Shown: piece by piece, positions 6,577-13,153 of the stretch
How the letters are laid out: every line of letters starts with the position of its first letter
Position numbering within the stretch: position 1 is the first letter of the stretch
Assembly: GCA_035642715.1 (NCBI GenBank)
Contig: DASQRW010000199.1
Location: 1-13,153, forward strand
Reading direction: 5' to 3'
From: JAJNBK01 sp035642715
Lineage (GTDB): Archaea; Thermoproteota; Nitrososphaeria; Nitrososphaerales; Nitrososphaeraceae
DNA: 13,153 nt
The notes under the pieces: model-generated
What the model was told of the DNA's origin: nothing
The model's input: only the letters and a program-made list of their open reading frames with translations
Databases searched by the model: none
Program-made: the position numbers and the translations under genes

Positions 6577-6948
6577 TCATGAGCCCATCATACCAGGAAG
6601 TTTAATCGGCTTTCTATATTCTTTGGTCATGTTGATACCTTCACTAGCAGTAACCTCTACGACATCTAAGCGGCTGCCTTCCGGCGGAGAGAGATAGATT
6701 TTCTCTCCAGGATTTATCATCTTGATGACGTCATTTCGATTACCATAATACACCACAACATCGGTCAATGGCTGTCTTCCTGTATTAGTTAGAACAATTC
6801 TTGCATTCACAAACAGAGATTGCTCGTCCTTCATTGCGTCTACCTCAATAGAATAATCTCTAGTAGGCATTATAGAAATAATCAAAATAGTTATGATTGC
6901 CGCAGCTAAGGAAATGACTGCAGCCACCATTATTATTGTTAAGCGCAT
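6577..6948 (-). CDS. Membrane-anchored small protein of unknown function
   Basis: Unrecognised 123-residue protein. One hydrophobic segment at about residues 3-26, starting MRLTIIM, is followed by a polar domain of about 95 residues with alternating strands: SLFVNARIVLTNTG, DVVVYYG, a proline-glycine turn at NPGEKIYL, and LDVVEVTAS. This resembles small Ig-like beta-sandwich domains on the outer face of archaeal membranes, but no family is claimed. Topology is probably N-in with the domain outside; it could also be a non-cleaved signal anchor. One NMT glycosylation sequon is present. The ATG at 6948 is preferred over an upstream TTG at 6969 because TTAATAATAT (6969-6978, minus strand) lies about 26 nt upstream of it. 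It follows purF on the same strand after a 176-bp gap and appears to have its own promoter. Confidence 0.72.
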   Translation of the reverse strand: MRLTIIMVAAVISLAAAIITILIISIMPTRDYSIEVDAMKDEQSLFVNARIVLTNTGRQPLTDVVVYYGNRNDVIKMINPGEKIYLSPPEGSRLDVVEVTASEGINMTKEYRKPIKLPGMMGS

Positions 6949-6968
6949 ACAGAAAAATACATAAATCA

Positions 6969-6978
6969 ATATTATTAA
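6969..6978 (-). promoter_or_regulatory. Probable TATA box of the membrane protein gene
   Basis: On the minus strand TTAATAATAT is centred about 26 nt upstream of the ATG at 6948 and overlaps the alternative TTG start at 6969. This favours 6948 and a leaderless transcript independent of purF. Confidence 0.4.
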
Positions 6979-7124
6979 CTTAACCCTCCCATAATACTAC
7001 ATCTAAGAAGAGGATTATGTTATGTTAACGACTACAAGTATTTTGAATATCATTGCTTTCCTATTTTCAAAGAGATATGAAGAATATTAACTAGCTTTTG
7101 TGGGTGTGTTTCATAGTATAATTG

Positions 7125-8564
7125 TTATTCTTTACCCTTCATTTCTTCTCTCGTCTTGAAAATTGGTTTTAACCCGAGAGAGGAGTAATCACCCGTTGTA
7201 CAGGTAAAACAGAGCTCTTCCTCAGGCAGTCCAATTGCATCAGCCAAGTTAGAAGTGTTATTATAGGCTACAAAATCAGCACCAATGACTCTAGAAACTC
7301 TAGCTTCTAAATCGGTCTTTGAAATATCACCGTTTGACTGCTGGTAAGCTAAAAGCTCATTTTGCGAAGGAAAGTCAATGCCTGCATAACATGGATAGCG
7401 TATAGGAGGATAAGTTACTAACATATTTATTTTCTTCGCCCTAGCAGAACGTAAGGTCTTGATAATAGAAGCAGAGCTCGTTCCCCTGACTATGCTATCA
7501 TCGACAATAACCACATTTTTTCCTTCAATTACATCACGGATAGGTATTATACCCTTATTGATTTCTACTCTGTCTTCCTGATATGGTTCTATGAAACTTC
7601 TCATTAATCCCTTTTTTTTATAAATGTCTTTTAGTAAACCTTCCTCAAAAGGTACACCTAATTGCTGAGCATATCCTAGAGCTGCTGGCCGTGCGGAATC
7701 AGGTACTGGAATAACTACTTCTGCATCAGTTATCGGAAATTTTTTTGCTAGAAAATGTCCTATTCTCTTTCTAGCGGCATAGACATTAACTCCTTCCATA
7801 ACACTGCTTGGGTGTGCAAAGTAAGTATACTCAAATGCACAGTGAGCATGCGGCTTATCTATAGAAAACTGATGACTCTGTAGTCCATCTCTGTTCATTT
7901 TTATTAGCTCTCCTGGTTCCACGTCACGGATTAAATGGGCTCCTATGGCAGATAATGCACATGATTCAGATGCAATTATGTAGGTGTTGGTTTCTCTGTG
8001 AATACCTAGAACTAGAGGTCTGAATCCTTTTGTATCACGCGCTGCATAAACTGAACCATTATCAGTTAAAAAAGTAAAGCAGAAAGAGCCCACCATTTCA
8101 CCTTTGAGTATATTTACCGCCTCTGTCATGTCATGTGTATCTGCTAAATGCATTACAAGTCGCTTTGCTACAACAAGGGTATCGCTCATAGTTTGTGGTG
8201 TAAAACTGCATCCACCTACCATTCCTGATAACTCCTGTACATTTGCAATCGTACCGTTATGTGCTATACACAGATCCTTAATCTTTAGTGGTTGTGCATT
8301 TTCCAATGTACTTTTACCGAAGGTTGAATACCGCACATGTCCAATTGCAGCACATGAATTATACCTTCTAACAACAGTAGGAAATTCTGGAGCTGCTGCG
8401 GAAACGAGGCCAAGCCGCTTAAAAGGAGACCTGCCTGGTACTGCCAGCCCCCACGCTTCCTGGCCTCGATGTTGAAGAGCTCGGAGGGAATCAATTACAA
8501 ATGGTATAACGTTGTCACCATTTAATGATAATACGCCAACTACTCCACAGTTTTCATGGACCAA
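7125..8564 (-). CDS. purF: Amidophosphoribosyltransferase (Fe-S-type PurF)
   Basis: Catalyses the first committed step of purine synthesis, PRPP plus glutamine to 5-phosphoribosylamine. From TTG 8564 the protein has 479 residues: a short propeptide MVHEN, then the N-terminal-nucleophile Cys6 of CGVVGV; the class II glutaminase domain with RGQEAWG (33-39), GHVRYST (75-81) and AHNG (101-104); and a C-terminal phosphoribosyltransferase domain with PRPP loop VVIVDDSIVRGTSS (351-364). Cys242, Cys392, Cys452 and Cys455 (HAHC, RYPC, CFTC) match in position the [4Fe-4S] ligands of Bacillus-type PurF. A longer frame opens at ATG 8627, but GGAGGGGTGAT lies 7 nt before the TTG and the best TATA box lies between the two starts, so 8564 is preferred. 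purL ends 170 bp upstream, so purF probably has its own promoter. Confidence 0.96.
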   Translation of the reverse strand: MVHENCGVVGVLSLNGDNVIPFVIDSLRALQHRGQEAWGLAVPGRSPFKRLGLVSAAAPEFPTVVRRYNSCAAIGHVRYSTFGKSTLENAQPLKIKDLCIAHNGTIANVQELSGMVGGCSFTPQTMSDTLVVAKRLVMHLADTHDMTEAVNILKGEMVGSFCFTFLTDNGSVYAARDTKGFRPLVLGIHRETNTYIIASESCALSAIGAHLIRDVEPGELIKMNRDGLQSHQFSIDKPHAHCAFEYTYFAHPSSVMEGVNVYAARKRIGHFLAKKFPITDAEVVIPVPDSARPAALGYAQQLGVPFEEGLLKDIYKKKGLMRSFIEPYQEDRVEINKGIIPIRDVIEGKNVVIVDDSIVRGTSSASIIKTLRSARAKKINMLVTYPPIRYPCYAGIDFPSQNELLAYQQSNGDISKTDLEARVSRVIGADFVAYNNTSNLADAIGLPEEELCFTCTTGDYSSLGLKPIFKTREEMKGKE

Positions 8565-8571
8565 TTTAATT

Positions 8572-8582
8572 ATCACCCCTCC
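8572..8582 (-). promoter_or_regulatory. Strong Shine-Dalgarno deciding the purF start
   Basis: GGAGGGGTGAT on the minus strand is an almost full match to the complement of the archaeal 16S rRNA 3' end. It ends 7 nt before the TTG at 8564. It lies inside the longer possible frame and is best explained if translation begins at that TTG. Confidence 0.7.
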
Positions 8583-8608
8583 TCTACGTTCTTTAAAAGT
8601 GAATTTGC

Positions 8609-8617
8609 ATTTAAATA
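8609..8617 (-). promoter_or_regulatory. Probable TATA box of purF
   Basis: On the minus strand TATTTAAAT predicts initiation near 8587, giving a leader of about 23 nt that would include the Shine-Dalgarno and start at TTG 8564. The element lies downstream of the alternative ATG at 8627. ACTTTTAAAG (8591-8600) is a second, less consistent candidate, since it would place initiation downstream of the Shine-Dalgarno. Confidence 0.45.
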
Positions 8618-8734
8618 GAATGAACATGAATCATAATTTTTATGCTTATTATAGTCCAAGACTGACAATGAATTGCATGAAATCACTAAAAAACATTTTT
8701 ATCAATTATCGATTGGTTAGTGGCTATCTCTGCT

Positions 8735-10963
8735 TTAGTCTATTTCTTTTATCCTTGATGTTGCGTCTAAAGTTTGTGTGTTGTTCATTATTTGTCCTAA
8801 CTCGCCATAACTTTCTGTCAATTTTTTTATAGATAATTTTATAATCTCTTTATCTTTTTTTGTCATAATGTAGTTATCAGCAGCAGTTACATATCCAATT
8901 CGAGCAAAAACAATTCCATTGATATTAGCAAGATATTTTTCAACTTCATCCGGTTTACGTGTACCTATAATATAACGAGAGTGTGATTCCGAAAATAATA
9001 GGCTGTCGATTCTTGAACACATATTTGGTATGGAATCTAGATCTATAATAATTCCTACTCGGCCTTGTATTGCCATTTCAGATAATGCTACTGCTAATCC
9101 ACCTTTAGAGCAATCGTGAACGCAATCAACTAGATGCTTTCTAATAAGATGAAGCACAGCTTGGCTGTTAAGTTTGTCTCTACTAAGGTCTACCCTTGGA
9201 ACATTTCCTCCAACTATATTATGATAGTATTCATAGTATTCAGATGCACCCATTTCATCTAATGTAGAACCAATTATGAAAATAGAATTTTCCTGCTTCA
9301 GACCACATTGCATAATCCATGATCCTTTCTCGATCAATCCAATCATACCTATGACGGGAGATGGTTTAATCGCTCCTTTGATAGTTTCGTTGTATAGACT
9401 TACCTTTCCACCTATTACTGGTATTTTCATGTATCTACAAAAATTAGATATTGAATTTATTGCCTGGGTGAAAGTCCAGAATATCTGTGGATCTTCAGGG
9501 TTTCCAAATTGCAAGTGATCAATTACGCCTATAGGCTGAGCGCCAGAAGAGATTATATTTCTTCTCGCTTCAGACAAACATCCCAGAGTTCCTTGATAAG
9601 GATCCAAAAAACAGTGTTTGGAGTTACCGTCAAGTTTAATAGAAATAAATTTATCGTTGGTTATTTTCAAAACACTTGCATCGCCTAATCCTGGTTTTAT
9701 TACAGTCCGTACCCCAACTTCATGATCAAATTGTCTGTAAACCCAGGATTTTTCAGCTATCGTAGGATTGGACAACATCGAAAGAAGCACTCTATTTAGG
9801 TCATTAGGAATATTCGACCTTATAGGGTTCTTGCGCAATTCTTTTAGATATGATGGTGATTTTGACTTTCTGAGGATAAGTGGTGGATTTGCTATGAGCT
9901 TTGAGGGCATACGAGCCACCAGTTTACCGTTATATCTTATAACAAGATCCTGATGCTTTCTCACTCTGCCTATTATAGCGTATTTGAGCTCATATTTGTC
10001 AAGTATCGCTTTTAGTGTATCAATTTTATGCTCATCAGTAATATACATCATCCTTTCCTGAGACTCTGATATCATCAATTCAGTTGGTATCATGTTTTTG
10101 TGTTTGGTATGAACCGCACCTAATTCAACATCAAATCCTCTTTTAAGATTGTGTGATGCTTCTGATAGACAACATGCAAGACCTCCGCCGCCTAGATCTT
10201 TCTGAGCCTTTATACAACCTTGTTCGGCTGCCTCAATCGTTGCCTCTAGGAGTAATTTTTCTAAGAACGGATCCGGTATTTGTATTGCAGATCTGTTTTC
10301 CTCCTCTAAAGTTTTAGAAGCAAAGGAAGCGCCATGGATACCATCTCTACCAGTTGATCCTCCTGCAAGAATTATGAAATCGTTGATTTTAGCTCTATTA
10401 ATAATAATTCGATCCTTTTTTCCAATTCCGATTGACGCTACATCTACAAGGCAATAGTCTTCAAAAGAGGAATCAAATTCTACCTCTCCTCCTACGGTTG
10501 GAACGCCAATACAATTACCATAATCAGCGATACCACGAACTACATTTCTAAATAGCCATTTAGACTTGGCAGAATTTTTTTTATCTGTTTTTGTAATTGG
10601 AGAAAATCTTAGTGCATCCAAAAGAGCTATCGGACGTGTACCCATAGACATAATGTCACGCAGTACTCCTCCTACACCCGTTGCAGCCCCTCCATAAGGT
10701 TCAACCGCGGATGGATGATTATGACTTTCTATATGAACCGTAACTACAAAACCATCTCCAATATCGAGTATTCCTGCATCGTACCCTGGACCCACTATAA
10801 CTCTTCTTCCCTTTGTTGGTAGCAATCTGAGGTACCTTTTTGAAGATTTATAGGAACAATGCTCAGACCATTCTGCTCCTACAATATCTAGTTCAATTTC
10901 ATTTGGATTTCGGCTTAATTTATTTTTTAGATAATCTAATTCTTCTTTACTGAGGATATTCAT
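8735..10963 (-). CDS. purL: FGAM synthase large (synthetase) subunit
   Basis: ATP-dependent synthetase subunit that converts FGAR to FGAM using ammonia delivered by PurQ, with PurS bridging the complex. At 742 residues it is the small PurL type, without fused PurS-like or glutaminase domains. Features: EWSEHCSYKS (31-40) with the conserved His35; HIESHNHPSAVEPYGGAATG (77-96), typical of the ATP/metal site; GGSTGRDGIHGASFAS (201-216); DLGGGGLACCLSEA (256-269); and a second AIRS-like half with DCSKGGLAVALSEMA toward the C-terminus. The ATG at 10963 lies 16 nt after the purQ stop, with GTGA at 6-nt spacing, so purQ-purL are an operon. purF follows downstream on the same strand after a 170-bp gap. 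No defect is seen. Confidence 0.97.
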   Translation of the reverse strand: MNILSKEELDYLKNKLSRNPNEIELDIVGAEWSEHCSYKSSKRYLRLLPTKGRRVIVGPGYDAGILDIGDGFVVTVHIESHNHPSAVEPYGGAATGVGGVLRDIMSMGTRPIALLDALRFSPITKTDKKNSAKSKWLFRNVVRGIADYGNCIGVPTVGGEVEFDSSFEDYCLVDVASIGIGKKDRIIINRAKINDFIILAGGSTGRDGIHGASFASKTLEEENRSAIQIPDPFLEKLLLEATIEAAEQGCIKAQKDLGGGGLACCLSEASHNLKRGFDVELGAVHTKHKNMIPTELMISESQERMMYITDEHKIDTLKAILDKYELKYAIIGRVRKHQDLVIRYNGKLVARMPSKLIANPPLILRKSKSPSYLKELRKNPIRSNIPNDLNRVLLSMLSNPTIAEKSWVYRQFDHEVGVRTVIKPGLGDASVLKITNDKFISIKLDGNSKHCFLDPYQGTLGCLSEARRNIISSGAQPIGVIDHLQFGNPEDPQIFWTFTQAINSISNFCRYMKIPVIGGKVSLYNETIKGAIKPSPVIGMIGLIEKGSWIMQCGLKQENSIFIIGSTLDEMGASEYYEYYHNIVGGNVPRVDLSRDKLNSQAVLHLIRKHLVDCVHDCSKGGLAVALSEMAIQGRVGIIIDLDSIPNMCSRIDSLLFSESHSRYIIGTRKPDEVEKYLANINGIVFARIGYVTAADNYIMTKKDKEIIKLSIKKLTESYGELGQIMNNTQTLDATSRIKEID

Positions 10964-10979
10964 CTTTTTTCACATTAGC

Positions 10980-11690
10980 CTAGTCTATTGTCGGCGTATA
11001 ATGGTGTTTAATATTTAGATAAGACAATAATGATGTAAATATCATAACTGCCTGGTTAGAAATCCTATCAGGTACAAGAATACTTTCGATGGCTCTTTCA
11101 GGGTGAGGCATCATTCCCATTACATTACCATTGCTATTGCAAATTCCAGCAATCAAATCAGTAGATCCATTTGGATCGTCCTTGGTATATTTTAAAACGA
11201 TTCTATTTTTCTTTTTTAAATACCTTAAATCTTTGTCATCTGCGATATACCTTCCTTCGCCGTGAGCAATGGGAATTATAATTTCTTCATTTCTTTTGAA
11301 TTTGTTAGTAAATGGTGTTTTATTATTTATTATTTTAACTGTTGTCCAGCCGCAGACAAATTGGAGGGTGTTGTTAGTTGTCAAGGCTCCCGGCAGTATG
11401 CCGGCTTCAACGAGTATTTGAAAACCATTGCAGATACCAAGGACCGGGATACCATCTTTAGCAAGTCTTTTTACTGCACACATTATCGGACTTCGAGCGG
11501 CGATGACACCTGCGCGTAACCTGTCTCCATAAGCAAAACCGCCAGGAATGATAATAGCATCATAATTTGAGATATTGTCTTTTGTATGCCAAAGCATATC
11601 TGTCTGAATTCCAAAGAAGTTTTGAAATGCATGATGGACGTCCCGATCGCAATTGCTTCCAGGGAAAACCGTAATTCCAATCTTTGACAT
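10980..11690 (-). CDS. purQ: FGAM synthase glutaminase subunit
   Basis: Class I glutamine amidotransferase that hydrolyses glutamine and passes ammonia to PurL. The 236-residue protein starts KIGITVFPGSNCDRD and contains the oxyanion region PGGFAYGDRLRAG (49-61), nucleophile elbow GICNGFQ with Cys87, and the catalytic pair His196/Glu198 in MMPHPERA (193-200). Length is typical of free-standing PurQ. The ATG at 11690 gives the canonical N-terminus; no Shine-Dalgarno is evident and AT-rich TATA-like sequence (around 11712-11730) lies upstream, so a leaderless or short-leader mRNA is likely. It is first in the purQ-purL unit and divergent from the CBS gene. The partner gene purS, often adjacent in bacteria and archaea, is instead about 800 bp upstream. 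Confidence 0.97.
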   Translation of the reverse strand: MSKIGITVFPGSNCDRDVHHAFQNFFGIQTDMLWHTKDNISNYDAIIIPGGFAYGDRLRAGVIAARSPIMCAVKRLAKDGIPVLGICNGFQILVEAGILPGALTTNNTLQFVCGWTTVKIINNKTPFTNKFKRNEEIIIPIAHGEGRYIADDKDLRYLKKKNRIVLKYTKDDPNGSTDLIAGICNSNGNVMGMMPHPERAIESILVPDRISNQAVMIFTSLLSYLNIKHHYTPTID

Positions 11691-11853
11691 TTTTGTATAA
11701 AGAGTTGACTTTACTATACTTGTATTAAAGTCTTCGTAAAAAGAACTCCGCTTTTTATTTCTGTTATTAGTATGAACCTGTATTTTAGAAAATTATATGA
11801 AATTGTGATCAGCATGACTTAATGGATTTGAATTTAGGAAAATAAGTTCAAAG

Positions 11854-11861
11854 TTTTTATT
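11854..11861 (+). promoter_or_regulatory. Probable TATA box of the CBS gene
   Basis: TTTTTATT is centred about 26 nt before the ATG at 11883, the spacing of a leaderless archaeal transcript. It lies in the 192-bp divergent gap shared with purQ, so both genes' promoters occupy the same region. Confidence 0.4.
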
Positions 11862-11882
11862 GTCAATACAGGAATTACTGTT

Positions 11883-12302
11883 ATGCCTAGGGTTGTTCGA
11901 GATATAATGACAAAATACGTAGTTACTATTGATGCAAACGGAACAGCATTGGAAGCAGCCAAACTTATGGCTGAAAAAGGTATTAGCTCATTGATTGTCC
12001 TAAACAATCAAAATCCAGTAGGTATTGTAACTGAACGTGACTTTGTAAAGAAAATATGTATTAAAGAATTACAGGTATCGCGTGTAAAGGTCAACGAATT
12101 TATGTCAAAGATTCGCACTTTTGCCGATCCAGAGACTCCGATCGATGTCGCAGTGCAGAGAATGGTAAATCATAAGATTCGTAGATTGCCAATCATGGAA
12201 AATGGTAAAGTTGTAGGAATTATTACAGTTACAGATTTAGCGAAACATTTGCGCACAACATTGCTGATTGAGGGAGTCCTATCGGGAAATAATGATTCAT
12301 GA
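11883..12302 (+). CDS. Protein with two CBS domains
   Basis: Stand-alone 139-residue CBS-pair (Bateman module) protein, cytosolic, with no fused effector domain. CBS1 spans about residues 5-60, starting VRDIMTKYVVTIDANGT and ending GIVTERDFV. CBS2 spans about 70-127, starting VNEFMSKIRTF and ending GIITVTDLAKHL. The GIVTERD and GIITVTD motifs are those that contact nucleotide ribose/phosphate in AMP-, ATP- or SAM-binding CBS pairs, but the ligand cannot be read from sequence. Such proteins are abundant in Nitrososphaerota and mostly uncharacterised. The gene is divergent from purQ and convergent with purS, placed between two parts of the same enzyme. A role sensing adenine nucleotides in connection with purine synthesis is inference from this position only. 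Confidence 0.92.
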   Translation: MPRVVRDIMTKYVVTIDANGTALEAAKLMAEKGISSLIVLNNQNPVGIVTERDFVKKICIKELQVSRVKVNEFMSKIRTFADPETPIDVAVQRMVNHKIRRLPIMENGKVVGIITVTDLAKHLRTTLLIEGVLSGNNDS

Positions 12303-12493
12303 GAAAAGTATGGTTTCAAATTTTATCAGACAGAAGCTTAATATCTGCATATTAATAGCGGGTTTTGGCAGAAATACCTCTACATCAAATGGGTTTCTTA
12401 ATTATGAATTACATTAGCATATTCCTTCAAAAAAATTTGACATTTACTATCCTTAAAAATATATAGATACCAATAGATGAAACCAGTAATAGA

Positions 12494-12805
12494 TTATTTA
12501 ATTTGACCAACTGCTTCAACTATGCATTCACTTATGACAGGATTAAAAATACGTAGCTCTCGACAAAGATTGCTAACTATTTTTTCTGCCGATTTTTGAG
12601 ATTTAGCGGTTACTATCATTTTCAGTGTTTTAGCAGACCTTACTGACTCAACATTTGTATATCCTCCTTTTACTATAAGGTCACGATGGATAGTTTCACC
12701 CTCTGGATCATTGACAAATTGTTTATTTTCTATTGTAACTAAAACAATAAATTTACAATAGGGTGGTTCTTCTTTAACCATGTTTATCTCTTTATCAATT
12801 ATCAT
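12494..12805 (-). CDS. purS: FGAM synthase PurS subunit
   Basis: Small non-catalytic subunit that links PurQ to PurL for ammonia transfer. The 103-residue form begins at ATG 12805; a second ATG at 12781 (MVKEEPPY) gives 95 residues, closer to the usual 80-90. Family features are the strand FIVLVTIENK, the hallmark DPEGETIHRDL (33-43), GGYTNVESVRSAKTLKMIV (47-65), and NPVISECIVEAV (88-99) near the C-terminus. No catalytic residues are expected. TTTAAATG and TTTAAAATG repeats directly upstream could serve as TATA elements for the 12781 start. GGTGAG lies 15 nt before 12805, too far for a good Shine-Dalgarno. The gene is alone on its strand between the CBS gene and the divergent tRNA, unlike the common purSQL arrangement. 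Confidence 0.92.
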   Translation of the reverse strand: MIIDKEINMVKEEPPYCKFIVLVTIENKQFVNDPEGETIHRDLIVKGGYTNVESVRSAKTLKMIVTAKSQKSAEKIVSNLCRELRIFNPVISECIVEAVGQIK

Positions 12806-12820
12806 TTTAAATCATTTAAA
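12801..12820. repeat. Tandem 10-bp near-repeat at the purS start
   Basis: Two adjacent 10-mers, ATCATTTTAA (12801-12810) and ATCATTTAAA (12811-12820), differ at one base. On the minus strand each contains a TTTAAA-type TATA-like core and an ATG. The upstream ATG is followed at once by ATT TAA, so only the downstream copy can start purS. The repeat may be a duplicated promoter element or chance in AT-rich DNA. Confidence 0.45.
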
Positions 12821-12858
12821 CTCACCTGTGTGGATTAATATCATGATTATGCCGAAAG

Positions 12859-12867
12859 TATTAATTA
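12859..12867 (+). promoter_or_regulatory. Possible TATA box of tRNA-Thr
   Basis: TATTAATTA is centred about 34 nt upstream of the mature tRNA 5' end, which would allow a leader of several nt removed by RNase P. It is the only TATA-like element at a suitable distance. Confidence 0.35.
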
Positions 12868-12896
12868 CGCTCGACAAAGATTTCTCTTAATTTTCT

Positions 12897-12971
12897 GGTC
12901 ATGTAGCTCAGCCTGGTAAGAGCGAAGGTTTTGTAAACCTTAGGTCGTGGGTTCGAATCCCACCATGACCT
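12897..12971 (+). tRNA. tRNA-Thr (anticodon TGT), no intron
   Basis: The sequence folds as a complete cloverleaf. The 7-bp acceptor stem GGTCATG/CATGACC is perfectly paired. The D stem is GCTC/GAGC with loop AGCCTGGTAA, the anticodon stem AAGGT/ACCTT closes the loop TTTGTAA, and the T stem GTGGG/CCCAC closes TTCGAAT. Positions 34-36 read TGT, decoding ACA threonine codons and, with wobble, ACG. The discriminator base after the stem is T (12971), as known for several archaeal tRNA-Thr. CCA is not encoded and no intron interrupts the loop. The gene is divergent from purS. Confidence 0.95.
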
Positions 12972-13153
12972 TCAATCGAGGATTTGAAGGATATCAAATA
13001 TTATCTTGACAATAGGGCTCTGTTAACTTAAGAACATCATCTCATTTTGAATAAGTTTATTATGAATATCCGCAAACATGGTCAACCAATTTATAACATG
13101 ATATAATTTGCACCTTTTCTTCTTAGTACAAGGAAAGTAATCATCAAAACTTT
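12972..13153. other. Right edge: no supported gene
   Basis: The 182 bp after the tRNA are AT-rich. On the minus strand one frame is open from the edge (13151) for 42 codons to a TAA at 13023-13025 and could be the 3' end of a gene entering from the right, but its composition is not convincingly protein-like. No terminator with a strong T-tract follows the tRNA. Confidence 0.3.

Noticed and set aside
8512..8832. 106-codon plus-strand frame across the purL-purF gap
   Set aside because: Its ends overlap purF and purL antisense, the translation is Leu/Phe/Ser-rich without a domain, and it lacks a good promoter.
13023..13151. Minus-strand 42-codon frame entering from the right edge
   Set aside because: It could be a gene 3' end, but there are no motifs and the composition (Lys/Asn/Met/Ile rich) matches random AT-rich DNA; mentioned only under the right-edge feature.
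1..13153. CRISPR arrays, IS elements, integrase/att sites, toxin-antitoxin or phage-defence modules
   Set aside because: I looked for spaced direct repeats, transposase/integrase motifs, terminal repeats and a duplicated tRNA 3' end next to the tRNA-Thr gene and saw none. The genes are conserved metabolic or housekeeping types.

Overview
The window looks like chromosomal DNA of a low-GC (mid-30s % by eye) archaeon. The best fit is an ammonia-oxidising Nitrososphaerota/Thaumarchaeota, perhaps of the Nitrososphaerales side; genus is not determinable from the sequence. The reasons are an archaeal PIN-ATPase-KH protein, a short unknown protein of a type I associate with this phylum, TATA-like boxes about 26 nt upstream of many start codons (leaderless mRNA architecture), frequent TTG starts, and a three-part FGAM synthase (PurS/PurQ/PurL) with PurK/PurE. 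I see no insertion sequence, CRISPR array, prophage or rRNA.

Layout from left to right: a hot-dog acyl-CoA thioesterase (+); a ~616-bp gene-free AT-rich stretch containing a perfect 13-bp-arm palindrome; a PIN-ATPase-KH protein (-), divergent from a small roadblock-like protein of unknown function (+); a short-chain dehydrogenase (-), divergent from purK-purE (+); a membrane-anchored protein of unknown function (-), convergent with purE; purF, purL and purQ (all -); a two-CBS-domain protein (+) divergent from purQ; purS (-); and tRNA-Thr(TGT) (+).

Six of the twelve genes belong to de novo IMP synthesis. PurF makes phosphoribosylamine from PRPP and glutamine. PurS+PurQ+PurL form the glutamine-dependent FGAM synthase. 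PurK and PurE carboxylate AIR in two steps through N5-CAIR. The other steps (purD, purN/T, purM, purC, purB, final formyltransferase/cyclohydrolase) are not here. The genes form at least four transcription units rather than one operon. purS is cut off from purQ by the oppositely oriented CBS gene, whose domain type often binds adenine nucleotides, so a regulatory link with purine flux is an attractive but untested inference.

I did not find a clearly new multi-gene system. The points most worth a second look are the perfect palindrome in the gene-free stretch, the CBS gene inside the FGAM synthase locus, the probable TTG start and propeptide of an iron-sulphur-type PurF, an apparently leaderless TTG-start gene of unknown function, and a small membrane-anchored protein beside the purine genes.
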